Positions 1 through 10,182 are shown, counted from the stretch's first letter. The stretch: 64,000 bases of DNA from Emiliania huxleyi CCMP1516 (GCF_000372725.1 NW_005201058.1:41436-105435), one strand, 5' to 3'. The notes: a model not told the origin generated them from the sequence alone. Numbers and translations are program-made.

Positions 1-1
1 G

Positions 2-505
2 GCGATCGCCGCCGCCCTCCCCTTCTTCCTGCCCGAGGCGGCCGGCGCCTTCTGCGCCGCCCCGGCCCCGTGCTTTCTGCTGCGGCCGACCATCGGGCTG
101 GAGCCCCGCCTGACTGCGAAGTGCGGCAGCCCGTTGGACGGCTACCCGGGCGTGCCGATGGCGGACTTCGACCCGGAGGGAGGAGAGTGGGCCGTCTTCC
201 CCCCCGAGAAGGCGGAGTGCCTCGTCGAGTGGCAGGCGGAGGCGGCGGCGGTGTGGCGACGCCGCCTCCGCATGCCACTCGACGAGGCACTCCGCCTTCT
301 CGGGGGGGAAGACGGCCCACTCTCCTCCCTCCGGGTCGAAGTCCGCCATCGGCACGCCCGGGTAGCCGTCCAACGGGCTGCCGCACTTCGCAGCCAGGCG
401 GGGCTCCAGCCCGATGGTCGGCCGCAGCAGAAAGCACGGGGCCGGGGCGGCGCAGAAGGCGCCGGCCGCCTCGGGCAGGAAGAAGGGGAGGGCGGCGGCG
501 ATCGC
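2..505. repeat. Large near-perfect palindrome (inverted repeat, ~232-bp arms)
   Basis: Positions 2-233 are the reverse complement of 274-505 with very few mismatches (one near 115/392), around a 40-nt centre that is itself partly self-complementary. Both arms carry the same coding sequence. The right arm is the continuation, on the minus strand, of the gene entering from 3.4 kb. The left arm carries the same peptide on the plus strand and runs off the window edge. It is either a real inverted duplication of an exon (tail-to-tail gene copy) or a fold-back chimera in the library or assembly. Confidence 0.9.
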
Positions 506-3460
506 ATGGATGGCGGTCACGACCTTTGCGTCGGTGGACGTCTGTCCGGACCTCACCAGCGGCTCGACGCCGCGGTGCGTTGCGCTGCCGAAGAGGAGGG
601 CCTGCAGGCGGTCCGAGTTGGAGGCAAACGCGTTCCAGACCAGCTGGTCGACCAGGTTCGTGAAGCGCGTCTGGAAGGAGAAGGCGTAGCCGTCGGTGAT
701 GGCGGGGACGAGGCCCGCCATGGCGCCTGTTCACGGCAGCACGCGTGAAGCGACGCCGTTCACAGCAGTCGGGGACGAGGCTCGATCGGTGTGGCGCCGA
801 TGATCATGATGTGGTTGCGATCCGCTTGGAAGAACGGAGCCTCGTGGGAAGTAGCCGCTTCACGGCTCGGCGCCCCCAGCGCCCCCACCCGCGCTAGCAC
901 CACGTCAAACCACGGCGTGTCCCACCGGCCTCCGCACTCCGCCATGCAGACCGCCTGCGCCGTGGCGTTGCACTCCACCACTGCTGCGCAGCAATCCGCG
1001 GCACAGGGCGCCGACCCGCCGAGCGCCTGCCGCACGCCCCCCTCCCTCGGCCCCAGCAAAGAGAGGAGAGTCGCCGCCGCCTCCGCCCCCATCCCGGCCG
1101 CCAGCTTCCGACCCGCGGGCACCGACTGACTGAAGTGCATCCCGCCGAGCTCGCGCGTCGCACCGCACCTAGTCTCGGACAGCCTCGCGTGATCTCGCGA
1201 GCAGACCCGCCCGGCTCGCGCGCCACGCGGCACCGCTCGGCGATGGCCGCCGCGGAGAGGCCGCCGGGCGCCGGGTTGACGGCGCCCGTGAGCGGGACGT
1301 TGGCCATCAACGTGTTTGGCAGTATCACGAAGGGGGCGTCGGAGTAGCTGACCTCGCTCCCCTGCACCGTGAGGGTGAGGTGCGGCCAGAGGGCATCGAC
1401 GAAGTCGCGGATGGCGGCGCAGACGGCGGCGGAGCCGCTCGGGAACCTATTGTTGTCAGGTCAGTCTCAGGACCTGGCACTACTCCTCCTGACAGGAGGT
1501 GCAGCAACGCAAGTTCGCACTCGGAGTGCGACATGGTGCGGACGATGGTCTGGAAGTGCTTGCCACGGACGGTCATGTTGTCGTTCAGCCGGAGGTTGTC
1601 TTCGGGGTAGAGCTGGTGGATGACCTACGAGTTGACGGACACAAGGTGACAGCGAGTGGCGTCGTGAAGCTGTCGTCGGGGCGGAGAGCTTCGGTGGATG
1701 ACCGTCGTGGGCCGGATGCGGCTGTTGAGAAGCTTGTTCTTCCAGACCGCCACGCCGGCATCGTGCACCGCCGACGTCTCGCCAAACGAGTGGAACATGA
1801 TCTCCTCGATCGACTGGCCGTACCCGAGCAGCAGCGTGCCGATGAGGCCGAGCGCGACGTTCAGCTTGCCTGTTCACAGGCAGCGACACGCGCCTCGTGG
1901 GAAGAGACGCCCTCCATAGAGCGGTGACGTTGAGCCTCTGCCGTTACACAACCGGACCCCGGCTAATCTCGGCCGACCTCGACTACATCTCGGCTAGATC
2001 TCGCGGCTGCAGCGCGCCGTCGAAGAAGCGGATCTCGTCCAGCTCGCCGGCCGTGTCCACCGTGGCCATGTTTGCAATCACGGCGTCCGCCTCGGCGACG
2101 TAGTCATAGCTTGGGCCGGGCGCGAGAGCCATGTCCGGCATGGTGGTCATGGTGAGGGTGGCGGAGGTGGCGAAGCGCAGGAAGGGCGCGACGTGGTCCA
2201 TCTCGTAGGTCATCCCCTTGCCGTCGTACTCGGGGATCGGCCGCCTGAGGAGGAATGAAGGGGCTGCCGTGAGTCGGCTCGTGAGTCATGGTGAGGAGCG
2301 GTGAACGCTCGTTGAATGTCTCGTCACGTGAGTCGAGTGTGCTCGAGAGACGTTGTGTGTTTGTGGGCGCAAGGGCCGACGAGAGCGTACGAGAGGGGTG
2401 CGGAACAGAGTGCGAGTTCATTCGGGTCAGCGTGTTGTGTGAGCGCGCGGCAGGCAGGTGTACAACCGCAGCGTGCAAGAGGTGGACGAGGAGCAGAGCG
2501 CCAGTCGTGCGGCGGCGGCTTGCGCACCGGTGTGCATCTAGGGACCCGCCAGCAGGTGTTGCCCCCCCCGGACGGCGGCGGAGGCGGAGACGGCGACGGA
2601 GGCGGGGGCGGTGGGGGCGGCGGAGGCGGCGGCGGCGGCGGTGGGGGCGGGGGCGGCGGAGGCTCTCCCGACGACAGTTCGCACTGCCACCCGGCGGTGT
2701 AGTGTTGCGTCCCGCCGGCGCCGTTTGACACGTAGAGGGGGCACGCGGTCAGGCACTGGGCGTGCCATTCGTGGTTCCTATGATTCCGCTGATCACAATG
2801 TGAGGCTAATCCTCTTGATCCCGCCGTGATGGAGACCTCATCTCGTTGCCGGCCGAATGTGAGGCTAATCCATCTCCGCGATTCGAACGATCTAGTCATG
2901 CACCGGAAGCACTCCAGCCCTTCGGCGCACTCGCCCTCGCCGAAGCACTCGCTCCATTCAGCGAGGGCGAGCGCGGGTGGGGCGGGCGGGGCCAACGTCG
3001 AGCAAGTGACTCCCCAAGTGCAAGCGCCAGCCGCGTCCAGGTCGGCGTGGCAGTGGTCCGGTGTGCACCAGGACCGGCCGAGGAGGTCGCAGCCGCACTG
3101 GGGATGGGCGCACACCGAGCAAACGCCCGCGCCGTCGGGAGACGGCGAGGGAAGCGGGGCGGGGGGAGGCGCCGGCAGCGGCGACGGCGACAGCGGCGGC
3201 GACGGCGGCAGCAGTAAGCATTGCGGGCAATTCCCGCACTTGATCCAGTTGCACTTCTTCTCCCACGGCCTACGGGGGAAAGAGGCGGCGGTGGGGAGGC
3301 GGGCGGGCGGGTTTGTGGCAAGGGGCAGGTAAGGCGGCGCGCTTGTCGTTCCCCGCGCACCACGACTTGCACTCGAGCGCGGGCGGCGACGGTGGCAGCG
3401 GCGGCGACGGCAGCTGCTGCATGTACATCCTGTATCTGCACTCACGGTAAGACGCCGCGG
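274..3460 (-). CDS. Cys-rich, Pro-rich, LamG-like extracellular protein (multi-exon, partial model)
   Basis: Minus-strand gene read from high to low coordinates; neither its start nor its end is certain. A Cys domain of the type CKSWCA...PWEKKCNWIKC..C..C (about 3385-3225, split by an intron near 3330-3290) is followed by Pro-rich linkers and further Cys-rich segments (3225-2880 and 2770-2690), then a polyproline stretch encoded at 2570-2670. The exon 2260-2004 contains DEIRFFDGAL, the usual end of a concanavalin/LamG-like domain. Later exons (1869-1703, 1624-~1490, ~1450-1234, 1168-798, 726-274) encode sequence I do not recognise, including LNVALGLIGTLLLGYG and a Cys cluster near 1020-950. 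The architecture suggests a secreted or surface protein. The gene enters the palindrome at 505-274, so its end cannot be determined. At least three of its introns (727-797, 1169-1233, 1625-1702) start with a copy of the next exon. The Cys domain type is, from memory, common in dinoflagellate and haptophyte proteins. Confidence 0.65.
727..797 (-). other. Exon-echo intron (71 nt, GC-AG)
   Basis: On the minus strand the intron opens with GCGCCACACCGATCGAGCCT and the next exon opens with GCGCCATGGCGGGCCT; both go on to CTCGTCCCCG. The intron ends GTGAACAG. Splicing joins a codon as G|GC and keeps the frame across ...MIIG|AMAGLVPAI.... The unit is 71 nt, the same length as several FBPase introns 35 kb away. 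The introns at 1625-1702 (78 nt; both intron and exon start GTCATCCACC) and 1169-1233 (65 nt) are built the same way. Confidence 0.75.
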
Positions 3461-4180
3461 TTGTTTTCTTTTGCGGCTGTAAGGACGCAAGCGGAGGCGG
3501 CGGTCGAGCGGGCGGGCGTGAGGACCGGGCGAGGCGACGGGCGGCGGGCGAGGCGCCAGGCGGGACGGCTGCTGGCGCAAGTGCGCATGGGGGAGACGGC
3601 GGCGCGGGTGGCGAGCGCACGCGCAGATGGGGGGATCGGGAGGGGGGCGGAGTCGATTGCGGCTTTGGGGAGGGTCCGGGGAGGGCGGGGTGGGTCGGGA
3701 CGGGGTGGGGCTTTGGGGAGGGGTCCGGGGTGGGGTGGGGTGGGGCGGGTGTCGGAGGAGGGGATTTCGGACGCCGGCTCTTGTGGCGAGGACGATGGCT
3801 TCTAAGGAAGCCGTCGTCTGCGCCTTGTCTGTCGTGTGAATCGTGCGTGTGCGAGAGCCTTTTGTTGTGAAAAAGGGCGCATTTGGGCGACACCGACTCG
3901 CGTTCTTAGAGAGAGATTTAGAGAGATTACGTGTGAGTGTTAGAGTTGTTTCGTTCTTATGCTTTAGACACTTGCAGGCATCGATCGTCGACGGACGGCG
4001 CCAGCCACCGGAACGCCCTCCTCGCGCCGACCGAACGACACGCCGGACGCAGCACCTGTCTGCGCGCCGGCGGTGGCTCGCACGCGTGCTCCGCGAACTC
4101 GCTCGATGTATCGGCCGTGTGTCGACCTGCTGAGCGTGCTGTTTTGCCTTTCGGTCTATCATGTTGCGAAGGGGGTATTG

Positions 4181-4430
4181 ACGAGCTCGGTAGAGAGATT
4201 GGCTGATCTCCTGAGCGAGATTGCGATCTCGCTATCTCGCTATAGTGCCACGCGGCGGCACAAGTCGAGCCGTGAGCACGCGGTGTGAACGAGCTCGGCA
4301 GAGAGATTGTCTCATCTTCTGAGCGAGACTGTGATCTCGCTATAGTGCCACGCGGCGGCACAAGTCGAGCCGTGAACACGCAAGTGTGAACGTACGAGCT
4401 CGGTAGAGAGATTGGCTCGTCTCCCGAGTC
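4181..4430. repeat. Tandem repeat, ~100-107-bp unit, about 2.4 copies
   Basis: Each unit has GAGCTCGGTAGAGAGATTGG, then GAGCGAGA..G..ATCTCGCTA, then GTGCCACGCGGCGGCACAAG and TCGAGCCGTGA. The second copy lacks one internal ATCTCGCT step. The third copy stops after the first motif. Confidence 0.85.
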
Positions 4431-4495
4431 TGCGGCCCCCGGTTGGGACGAGTGCGAGTGTTGTGTCGAGTGCGCGACGCGGGCGAACCGCTCAG

Positions 4496-4556
4496 AAAGA
4501 AAGAAAACACAATCCCCAACGGAGGGATGGGAGGACGGCACGCCGCCACCACACAG
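4496..4556 (+). repeat. Dispersed repeat with AGAAAGAAAACACA start
   Basis: The motif GAAAGAAAACACA followed by GGAGGGATGGGAGGACGGCA recurs inverted at 10993-11052 and, shorter, at 44095-44135. In the last two places it lies close to LINE or TIR elements, so it may be part of a mobile-element tail. Confidence 0.7.
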
Positions 4557-4659
4557 GGATTTTAATGACCGCTCAAGAAATAGAGCAGACATCTCCAGGA
4601 GAGATGGGCGACGCACGAACAATATGGCCCGACGCGCGCGGGGTACAGGCACGTGGTTG

Positions 4660-4860
4660 GAGAAATAACGCTGGGGGAGAGAGGGGGGGAGAGAGGAGAG
4701 GAGGAGAGGGGAGAGGATGAGAAGAGGAGAGGAGAGGAGAGGAGAGAGGAGGAGAGAGGAGAGAGGAGGAGGGGGAGAGGAGAGAAGAGGGGAGGGGGTG
4801 AGAGGGAGGGAGGGAGGGAGGGAGAGAGAGGGTGGAGCGAGCAGAGAGAGAGGAGAGCCT
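4660..4860 (+). repeat. Polypurine (GGAGA/GAGAG) tract
   Basis: About 200 nt of almost pure A/G on the plus strand in GGAGA-, GAGAG- and GGAGG-type steps. It has mirror-repeat character, so it could adopt triplex or other non-B structure. Confidence 0.85.
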
Positions 4861-5740
4861 TTGAGCCTTTGGCACCAGCCAGGCAGTTGATTTGGCCCTG
4901 GCACCAGCCTTGGCAGTTGAGTTGGCCTTGGCACCAGCCTTGGCGGGCGGGCACGCGGGACATGCACAGGCGCCAAGGGGCGCGGCGCCGACAATCACGG
5001 CGGTGATTGCGGCGCAGGTGGGGGGACGGGAAGTCCGTCGGCGTTGCCGGGGGCCCAAGGAAGCGCGAGGGAAAAATTCCGCCGCTGAGGGCGCTCGTGC
5101 GGCAATAGCCGGGTGGAGGGGGGAGCGTGCCGGACGGGGCGTCGTCGCGCCGTCCGATGGTCTGCTGCCCCGCGCAGCAACCGTCGGGCGACGACCCGGG
5201 GGCCAAAAACCCGGCGACGACGGCGCTTGGGGCGTGACCTCCTGCCTCCAACCTCCTTCCTTTTTGAGCAGGTGTGACGCCGCGCGAGCGACGCTCCGAG
5301 ATCGCCCGAGATAGCGCGGCGCGGCCCCGAGATCGCCCGAGATAGCGCGAGATCGACCGAGATCGCGCGGCGCGGCCCGAGGCGAGGTGGATGGGTTGGG
5401 AGCAAGGGGGCGAAAGTGTTCAGTGCGGTAGATGGTAAGCTCGAGGCGCGTGAGCCGGACTTGTGAGCCGGACCACCCCCTCTTGTTCCCTGCGTTGTTG
5501 AGCCAGGACTCAACATACTCGGGCTGTCCATCCCAAACTGTCACTCCCCTTTCTCCCGGCCGAGGTGGGGCGCGCGCGGGGGCGGCGGGTGTGCGGGATG
5601 TCTGTGGGCCCGAGAGCGATATGCCATGTCCTTGCGTTTGTTTTTCATCACATCGAAGGCTAAGCTCAGAAAAAACGCACTGCAGCCTCGGGCCGATAGT
5701 CGGACCACAGCAGCTTGGGTTCCTCGAGAGAAAGCGGGCA

Positions 5741-6595
5741 ATGCGGCCCCTTGAGCCTCGCGCTCTGCCCTCCACGGTGCTCGCGCCCGATGGGTCGGTG
5801 CGGTATTTTGCGTACGGGTCGAACTTGGGCCGTCAAAAGGTGCTGTCGCGCGGCGCAGCCTCAATAATCTCGACGGAGCGGGCGAACGTGGCGGGATGGC
5901 GGCTCGCCTTCACGTTTGCGTTGAACCCGCCGCTGGAGCCTTCATTTGCCTCGATCGAGCCCGCCCCGGCCGAGACGGTTTGCGAGGGCGTGCTCCACAC
6001 CCTCACCCCCAGCGCATACGAGGAGTTGTGGCGCTCCGAGGGCGGCGGCGGTTCGAGACCCGACTACGATGAGATTGTCGTGCTCGCAAAGCCGTGGAGT
6101 GGCAGCGAGCCGGTTAGGGCCATCACGCTGCGGGCTGCGCAGAGCCGGCGCCTCAGCCACGATGTCCCGCCATCGCAGAGATACTTGAGCATGGTTGTCG
6201 CCGGCGCGCACGAGGCAGGGTTGTCGCCCGCCTACATCGCGCGCCTCGAGGCCATCTCGGCCGCCGCGCCGTCGGGTTTCCTGGCCGCCGTGGCGGAGGC
6301 GCACGGCCTCCTCCTCGTCCTGCTCTACCTGCTCGGCTTGCAGCGCCTCCTCTCGCCCCTCCGCGCCATCTGCTTCCTCCTCCACCGCCACGTGCGGCCC
6401 CGTCTACGCGACATCGCGACCGGCCTGCTCCTCCTGCCGACGGCGGCCATCGGCGCCGCCACCCGCCCCGCGCTGCGCTTGCTTGGGCGGGAGCGGTGGC
6501 TGAGCTACGCTCGCTACGGACAGCTGCCACCGACGCCCGCGACGACGCTGGCCTCTGCGCGCTGCGTGAGTGAGTACCACTACCAGAGTCGTTAG
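5741..6595 (+). CDS. Gamma-glutamylcyclotransferase-like protein with a C-terminal membrane segment
   Basis: An intronless 284-residue reading frame from the ATG at 5741; the open frame extends upstream but is not protein-like there. Residues near 20-28 read YFAYGSNL, the signature of the GGCT/AIG2-like fold, where the backbone holds the gamma-glutamyl substrate. PSQRYLSMVVAGAHEAGL and a following tyrosine-isoleucine-leucine block match the family's C-terminal signature. The family cleaves gamma-glutamyl peptides to 5-oxoproline plus the free amino acid in glutathione turnover. Unusually, ~85 residues follow the domain, with a hydrophobic run (LLLVLLYLLGL) that predicts membrane attachment. 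A possible polyadenylation signal AATAAAA lies at 6671. The substrate and the catalytic glutamate were not confirmed. Confidence 0.85.
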   Translation: MRPLEPRALPSTVLAPDGSVRYFAYGSNLGRQKVLSRGAASIISTERANVAGWRLAFTFALNPPLEPSFASIEPAPAETVCEGVLHTLTPSAYEELWRSEGGGGSRPDYDEIVVLAKPWSGSEPVRAITLRAAQSRRLSHDVPPSQRYLSMVVAGAHEAGLSPAYIARLEAISAAAPSGFLAAVAEAHGLLLVLLYLLGLQRLLSPLRAICFLLHRHVRPRLRDIATGLLLLPTAAIGAATRPALRLLGRERWLSYARYGQLPPTPATTLASARCVSEYHYQSR

Positions 6596-7244
6596 AGAGC
6601 TCCTCGTGCGTCGCAGCGGGGGAGCGGGCGCGTCGGCGATGGGGCTTCTCTCGCCGGTAATCGAGAAGCAAAATAAAACCATCACTGAGGTTTCCTACCT
6701 AGAGTGCGGTAGTGGCGACTGGCGTGATGGCAAACCCGACCCTCCCCTCCACATCCATGTGGCGCGCCGCTGATCGTGCGCGATGGTGCCGCGTGCCGGG
6801 AACCCTATTCCGGAGCGATTTCCCCTAGGGTTAGCGCCGAAAAAGCCGGGGCCTTTAGCTCCGGCTAGGGCTATTGGGCCTTCGAAGCCGACCACGAGGA
6901 AGGGCCGACTTAGGGTTAGTATAGCGGGCCGTGTGTGTCTCGCGCCTTGCGGGGGGGGAGCGGAAAGGAGGAACCTCTTCCCAAGAGCACCACTCTTGGA
7001 GCGCCGCCACTACCACCCAGAGCGCTGCAAGCAGCGCCGGGCAATGACGGCTTACCGCCCACCCAGCCCCCCCTCGGCACACCCCGGCAGCCAATGTGTG
7101 ACGGCTCGAACCCGCTAAGCCATCCCGCAAGCGGGATAGCCCGCCACTCGAACCCGCAAGCGGGCGTACGAACCGCGAGCGGCTCGCACTCGTGACACGC
7201 AGGCGTCCGACAGACGGCGCCGGGGCTAGGCGACCGAAGAGGAA
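6596..7244. other. No gene seen; short inverted GC-rich motifs
   Basis: Contains CCCGCAAGCGGGATAGCCCG and related CCCGCAAGCGGG hairpins near 7120-7170. There is no reading frame here I would defend. Confidence 0.4.
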
Positions 7245-8102
7245 CTACGGCAAGAACCGCACACCACCCGCTGACGAGCGCTCGCGGAACTGGTCCGCGG
7301 CGCCCGCCAGGGGCGTGCGCGAGACAGGGCTCGAAGCCCTTTTCTGTGAGCAGGGATTCCCTCCCGGCGGGGGTTGTGGCGGAGAGCCGGCATGGGAATC
7401 GCCGGCCCCCACCCAGGGGGTGCCCCTGCCAGGCGCCGCAAGCGGCGCCCGACAGGGGCGGGCGCCCCCACCCCGAGGGGTGGGGGCGGGGGCGGGGCCC
7501 AAAGTGATTCGGCCTATCGCCTCGGCAAGGTCCTCGGTGCGATTCTCCACGGTGTCGTCGAGCGAAAATGCGGTAGCCGCGGAGGTGATGACGTCGACAT
7601 CGGTGGAATCGGCTGGGTCAACGTCAATGTCGCTCTTTCGCCGGATCCCCTTGTTGTCTCCGATGTGTCGCGCCTGCGCGCTCGGCGTGTATGAAATCCA
7701 TATCACCCCCTGCTCCACGATGGGGGCTTTAGGCGACGAGGGCGGGGCGCTAGGCGGCGGTTTGTTTTCGGGGGAGTCGGGTGGGTCATCGGCGTAGCTA
7801 GAGGCCCCATCACCGATGTCGTCGAGTGGGATGGTTGTACCTCCTCCGTTAATAACCACGTCGTCGCCCACGGTGCTGCTCTCCCCGTCGTCTGCGTCTG
7901 TTGGGACAGACTCGTCTTGCCACTCCGGTGCGCCGCAATCCCTCGCGCCGCTCCTGCCGAGGTCAGCTTTCTTATCGACGTAGTCGTTCCACTTATGACC
8001 AGTGTGCCCCTTGACGTGTCTCCATGTCACTTCGTGCCTCGACGCTAAATGCCGCCACGCTGCTCGAAGGGCCGGGCTCGTTGCACGAGTATATTGGGCC
8101 AC
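7245..8102 (-). mobile_element. LINE-type RNase H remnant
   Basis: The 285-residue minus-strand frame starts with the C-terminal part of an RNase H fold: VTWRHVKGHTG..WNDYVDKKAD, the usual His-containing loop and final Asp of retroelement and cellular RNase H. The other RNase H motifs should lie upstream (above 8102), where the repeat copy 8072-8569 begins, so the domain is truncated by or joined to that repeat. The rest of the frame is acidic, then Pro-rich and low complexity. I read it as the 3' end of a non-LTR element rather than a host RNase H1. Confidence 0.55.
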
Positions 8103-8569
8103 GATGTCTCAAATATGAGGGTTTTGACTCCTACCGGCTCCTGACGCTATCCCTGGCAGCTCTAATGACCAGGATCAGTAGTGTTGTGATAGAGGGTGCC
8201 CATACTGTACTAGCGCAGGAGCTGCCACACTCGCCCGGACCGTCCCCTTCTGGGGCCGGTTCCGCAGCCCGCGAGAGCCGACAGCGGGGCCGTGCCGCGG
8301 GTGCCTACTGCCGAGTGCCACAAACACTGCGCCGTCCCGCCATCACCTACAGGCTGTCTTGTGTGATGGTTGGGATGTCCAAGCGCCACCATCTTGGCTC
8401 TTGCGACCTCAAACCCGCGAGCTGTATGGGTGGTCCTGACGTCGACAGACGCCCGATGACCACGGTGAAGCTGAGCCGGAACGAGTCGACAAGTCTCGTC
8501 TGAGCCGGTGGCGGTCGCCGGCTGAGTCGCTGTGCACGGGCCGGTACCTCAGGCGTCACCTCCGCAGCC
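8072..8569 (+). repeat. Dispersed ~490-bp repeat, copy A
   Basis: It matches 22571-23058 almost throughout in the same orientation, with small indels near 8180 and 8210. Both copies contain GGTTTTGACTCCTACCGGCT and end at GGCGTCACCTCCGCAGCC. Beyond that point they diverge at once. The last codons and stop of the GHKL-ATPase gene lie inside this copy. Confidence 0.9.
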
Positions 8570-10111
8570 GCAGCAAGGCACGCCGTTCGAGTCGACCTGG
8601 AAGAAGAAGCTCGCCTCCTCCTCGGCGTCGGCTCCCTGCGGCGGCTGGTCGCGCCGCGTGTGGGCGCAGTAAGCGGCCCACGCCTCCCGGCTGGGCCGGA
8701 AGCGCACGCTCAAAAAGCACCAGCGCCCCGCCGCCGCCGCACACGCCGCGGCGCCTCCGCCGCCGGGCAGGGCGGGCGAGGAGGCGACCCGCGTGTGCGC
8801 GACCCGCAGGGCGGCGGCGGAGGCGGCGACGGCGCCGCTCGCTGCGGAAGGCGGGAGGGCGGCCGCCCTGGCTGCGCCGACGGGCACGTCGACCCGCTCG
8901 CAGACGAGCCGCTCGCCCACCCACACCAGCTCCCAGGCCGCCCGAGGCGCGTCGCCGTCGCGCTGGTCGGCGGCCAGCGCGCACCGCGCCAGCAGCGGCG
9001 GCACCGACGGCGGCAGCCAGCGCAAGTCTCGCCGCAGCGCGTCGAGACCGCCGCGCGGGCGGAGCAGCTCGAAGACGCAGCCCGAGGCGACGGGGCTGCC
9101 GCTGCTGTCCTCGGCCCAGCGTGGCAGCAGCACCCACGCGCTCGGCGGGAGCTTGGGCACCGCGCCGCCGCCTCGCGGCTGCGCCGCCGCCGCCTCCGCA
9201 AACTCGAAGCGCCAGTCCGGGTCGGCGCAGCGGACGTGCGCGAAGCGCTTGTGGCACGCCTTGAAGCCGATGCCCATGAAGCCAGCCGCGCGCCGGCTCT
9301 GCTTTGTGCTCATGCCGACGCTCGCGAGACCGTTGACGTCGAGCGGGCTGAAGCCGCGGCCGTCGTGGGAGAGGCGCAGCGCGGGGCCGGGCAGCAGCTC
9401 GAGCCGCACCACCCGCGCGCCGTCGTCCACCGCGTTCTGCAGCAGCTCGAAGAGGTACAGGTCCGAGCGCGGGAACTGCTTCTCGAGGATCGAGAGGAAG
9501 CCTCGTACCGAGGGCTCGAGCACGTGCTGCGTGTAGTAGCCGCGGATCGCGTCGACCACCCACCGCCGACCCGCGGGCGTGAGCGGGGAGCGGGCCTCCG
9601 AGGCGGCGAGGCGCGCGGCGGAGGCCAGGTCGAGCGGCTCCGCAGCAGAGCTGCCGGCAGCGGAGCTGCGGTCCAGCCGTCGCCACTGCGGCTTTCCTCC
9701 GGCGGTGGAGCGGCAGAGCTGAAGCGACGGCCACGGCTCTGGTAGCTCGGGCTCCTCCGACCCTCCGACCCGCGCCGCCTCGTCCACGATGACGGCGGCG
9801 AAGCCGCGGCGGTCGACGGCGAGCACGGTAGTCGGAGAGTGCTCGAGGAGCAGGCACGTGCCAAGCACCTCCTCCGCGTGCGGCTGCGCCCAGAGCCGGA
9901 GGGAGAGGTCGGGCATCCCAGGGTGGCAGCGAGGATAGCAGCCAGGTAAAGAAGCGAGGATAGCAGCCAGGTTGGCAGCGAGGATAGCAGCCTGGTTGCA
10001 GCGAAGAGCGGGAGAACTCATGAGTCGGATGAAGCGACAGGAGAGAGAACGACGAGAGTGAGACCGCGGGGCGGCATGAAGGTCGCTGCGAGACTTGGCG
10101 AGAGACTGCAA
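8549..10111 (-). CDS. GHKL (Hsp90/histidine-kinase-like, sacsin-type) ATPase-domain protein
   Basis: A single-exon frame of 520 residues. The ATP-binding Bergerat-fold motifs appear in order: the N box ELLQNAVDDGA, G1 HDGRGFS and G2 GFMGIGFKA (about residues 225-290). The set and spacing are like the ATPase domain of sacsin and its plant/protist relatives. A helical region precedes it and a ~230-residue C-terminal part follows. The first ~65 residues are partly translated tandem repeat (TAGCAGCCAGG type at 9935-10005), so the true start may be the ATG at 9914-9916 (MPDLSLRL). The last few residues come from the dispersed repeat. It probably has a chaperone-like or MORC-like role; substrate unknown. 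Confidence 0.8.
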   Translation of the reverse strand: MQSLAKSRSDLHAAPRSHSRRSLSCRFIRLMSSPALRCNQAAILAANLAAILASLPGCYPRCHPGMPDLSLRLWAQPHAEEVLGTCLLLEHSPTTVLAVDRRGFAAVIVDEAARVGGSEEPELPEPWPSLQLCRSTAGGKPQWRRLDRSSAAGSSAAEPLDLASAARLAASEARSPLTPAGRRWVVDAIRGYYTQHVLEPSVRGFLSILEKQFPRSDLYLFELLQNAVDDGARVVRLELLPGPALRLSHDGRGFSPLDVNGLASVGMSTKQSRRAAGFMGIGFKACHKRFAHVRCADPDWRFEFAEAAAAQPRGGGAVPKLPPSAWVLLPRWAEDSSGSPVASGCVFELLRPRGGLDALRRDLRWLPPSVPPLLARCALAADQRDGDAPRAAWELVWVGERLVCERVDVPVGAARAAALPPSAASGAVAASAAALRVAHTRVASSPALPGGGGAAACAAAAGRWCFLSVRFRPSREAWAAYCAHTRRDQPPQGADAEEEASFFFQVDSNGVPCCGCGGDA

Positions 10112-10157
10112 AGAGACATAGGCAGAGGCAGACGCCCAAGGGTGGGCGACGGCTAGA
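10030..10157 (+). mobile_element. LINE ORF C-terminal tail, copy 1
   Basis: The plus strand encodes ...TTRVRPRGGMKVAARLGERLQ... and ends RPRVGDG-stop at 10155. The same tail, in frame and with the same TAG, is at 56370-56500. A diverged version (DPRDHVEDG-stop) ends the LINE at ~14325. After this copy the shared sequence resumes at 10935-10985 (ATCACGAC..CAGTGATT stem), interrupted by the TTAA element at 10183-10819. Confidence 0.7.
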
Positions 10158-10182
10158 GGGCTAGTACGTCACACTCCTCTCC

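Larger units (their letters stand above)
3461..5740. other. Repeat-rich stretch with no gene I can support
   Basis: 3655-3825 holds a G-rich tract ending in the stem GATGGCTTC/GGAAGCCGTC, and a related copy lies inverted at 30920-31080. 4181-4430 is a tandem repeat, 4660-4860 a purine tract, 4868-4950 three copies of a TTGGCACCAGCC-type unit, and 5295-5400 a repeat of GAGATCGCCCGAGATAGCGC type. A 400-residue minus-strand open frame spans 4573-5775, but much of it is translated simple repeat. Only the part near 5480-5600 (WDGQPEYVESWLNNAG) looks protein-like, and I cannot assign it. Confidence 0.5.

Noticed and set aside
2324-4162. A 612-residue single minus-strand frame as one exon
   Set aside because: Only parts (Cys domains, Pro-rich linkers) are protein-like; the rest runs through introns and a G-rich repeat. 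I used a multi-exon model instead.
6895-6925. Telomere-like TTAGGGTTAG motif
   Set aside because: A single occurrence of ACTTAGGGTTAGTATAGC, not a repeat array.
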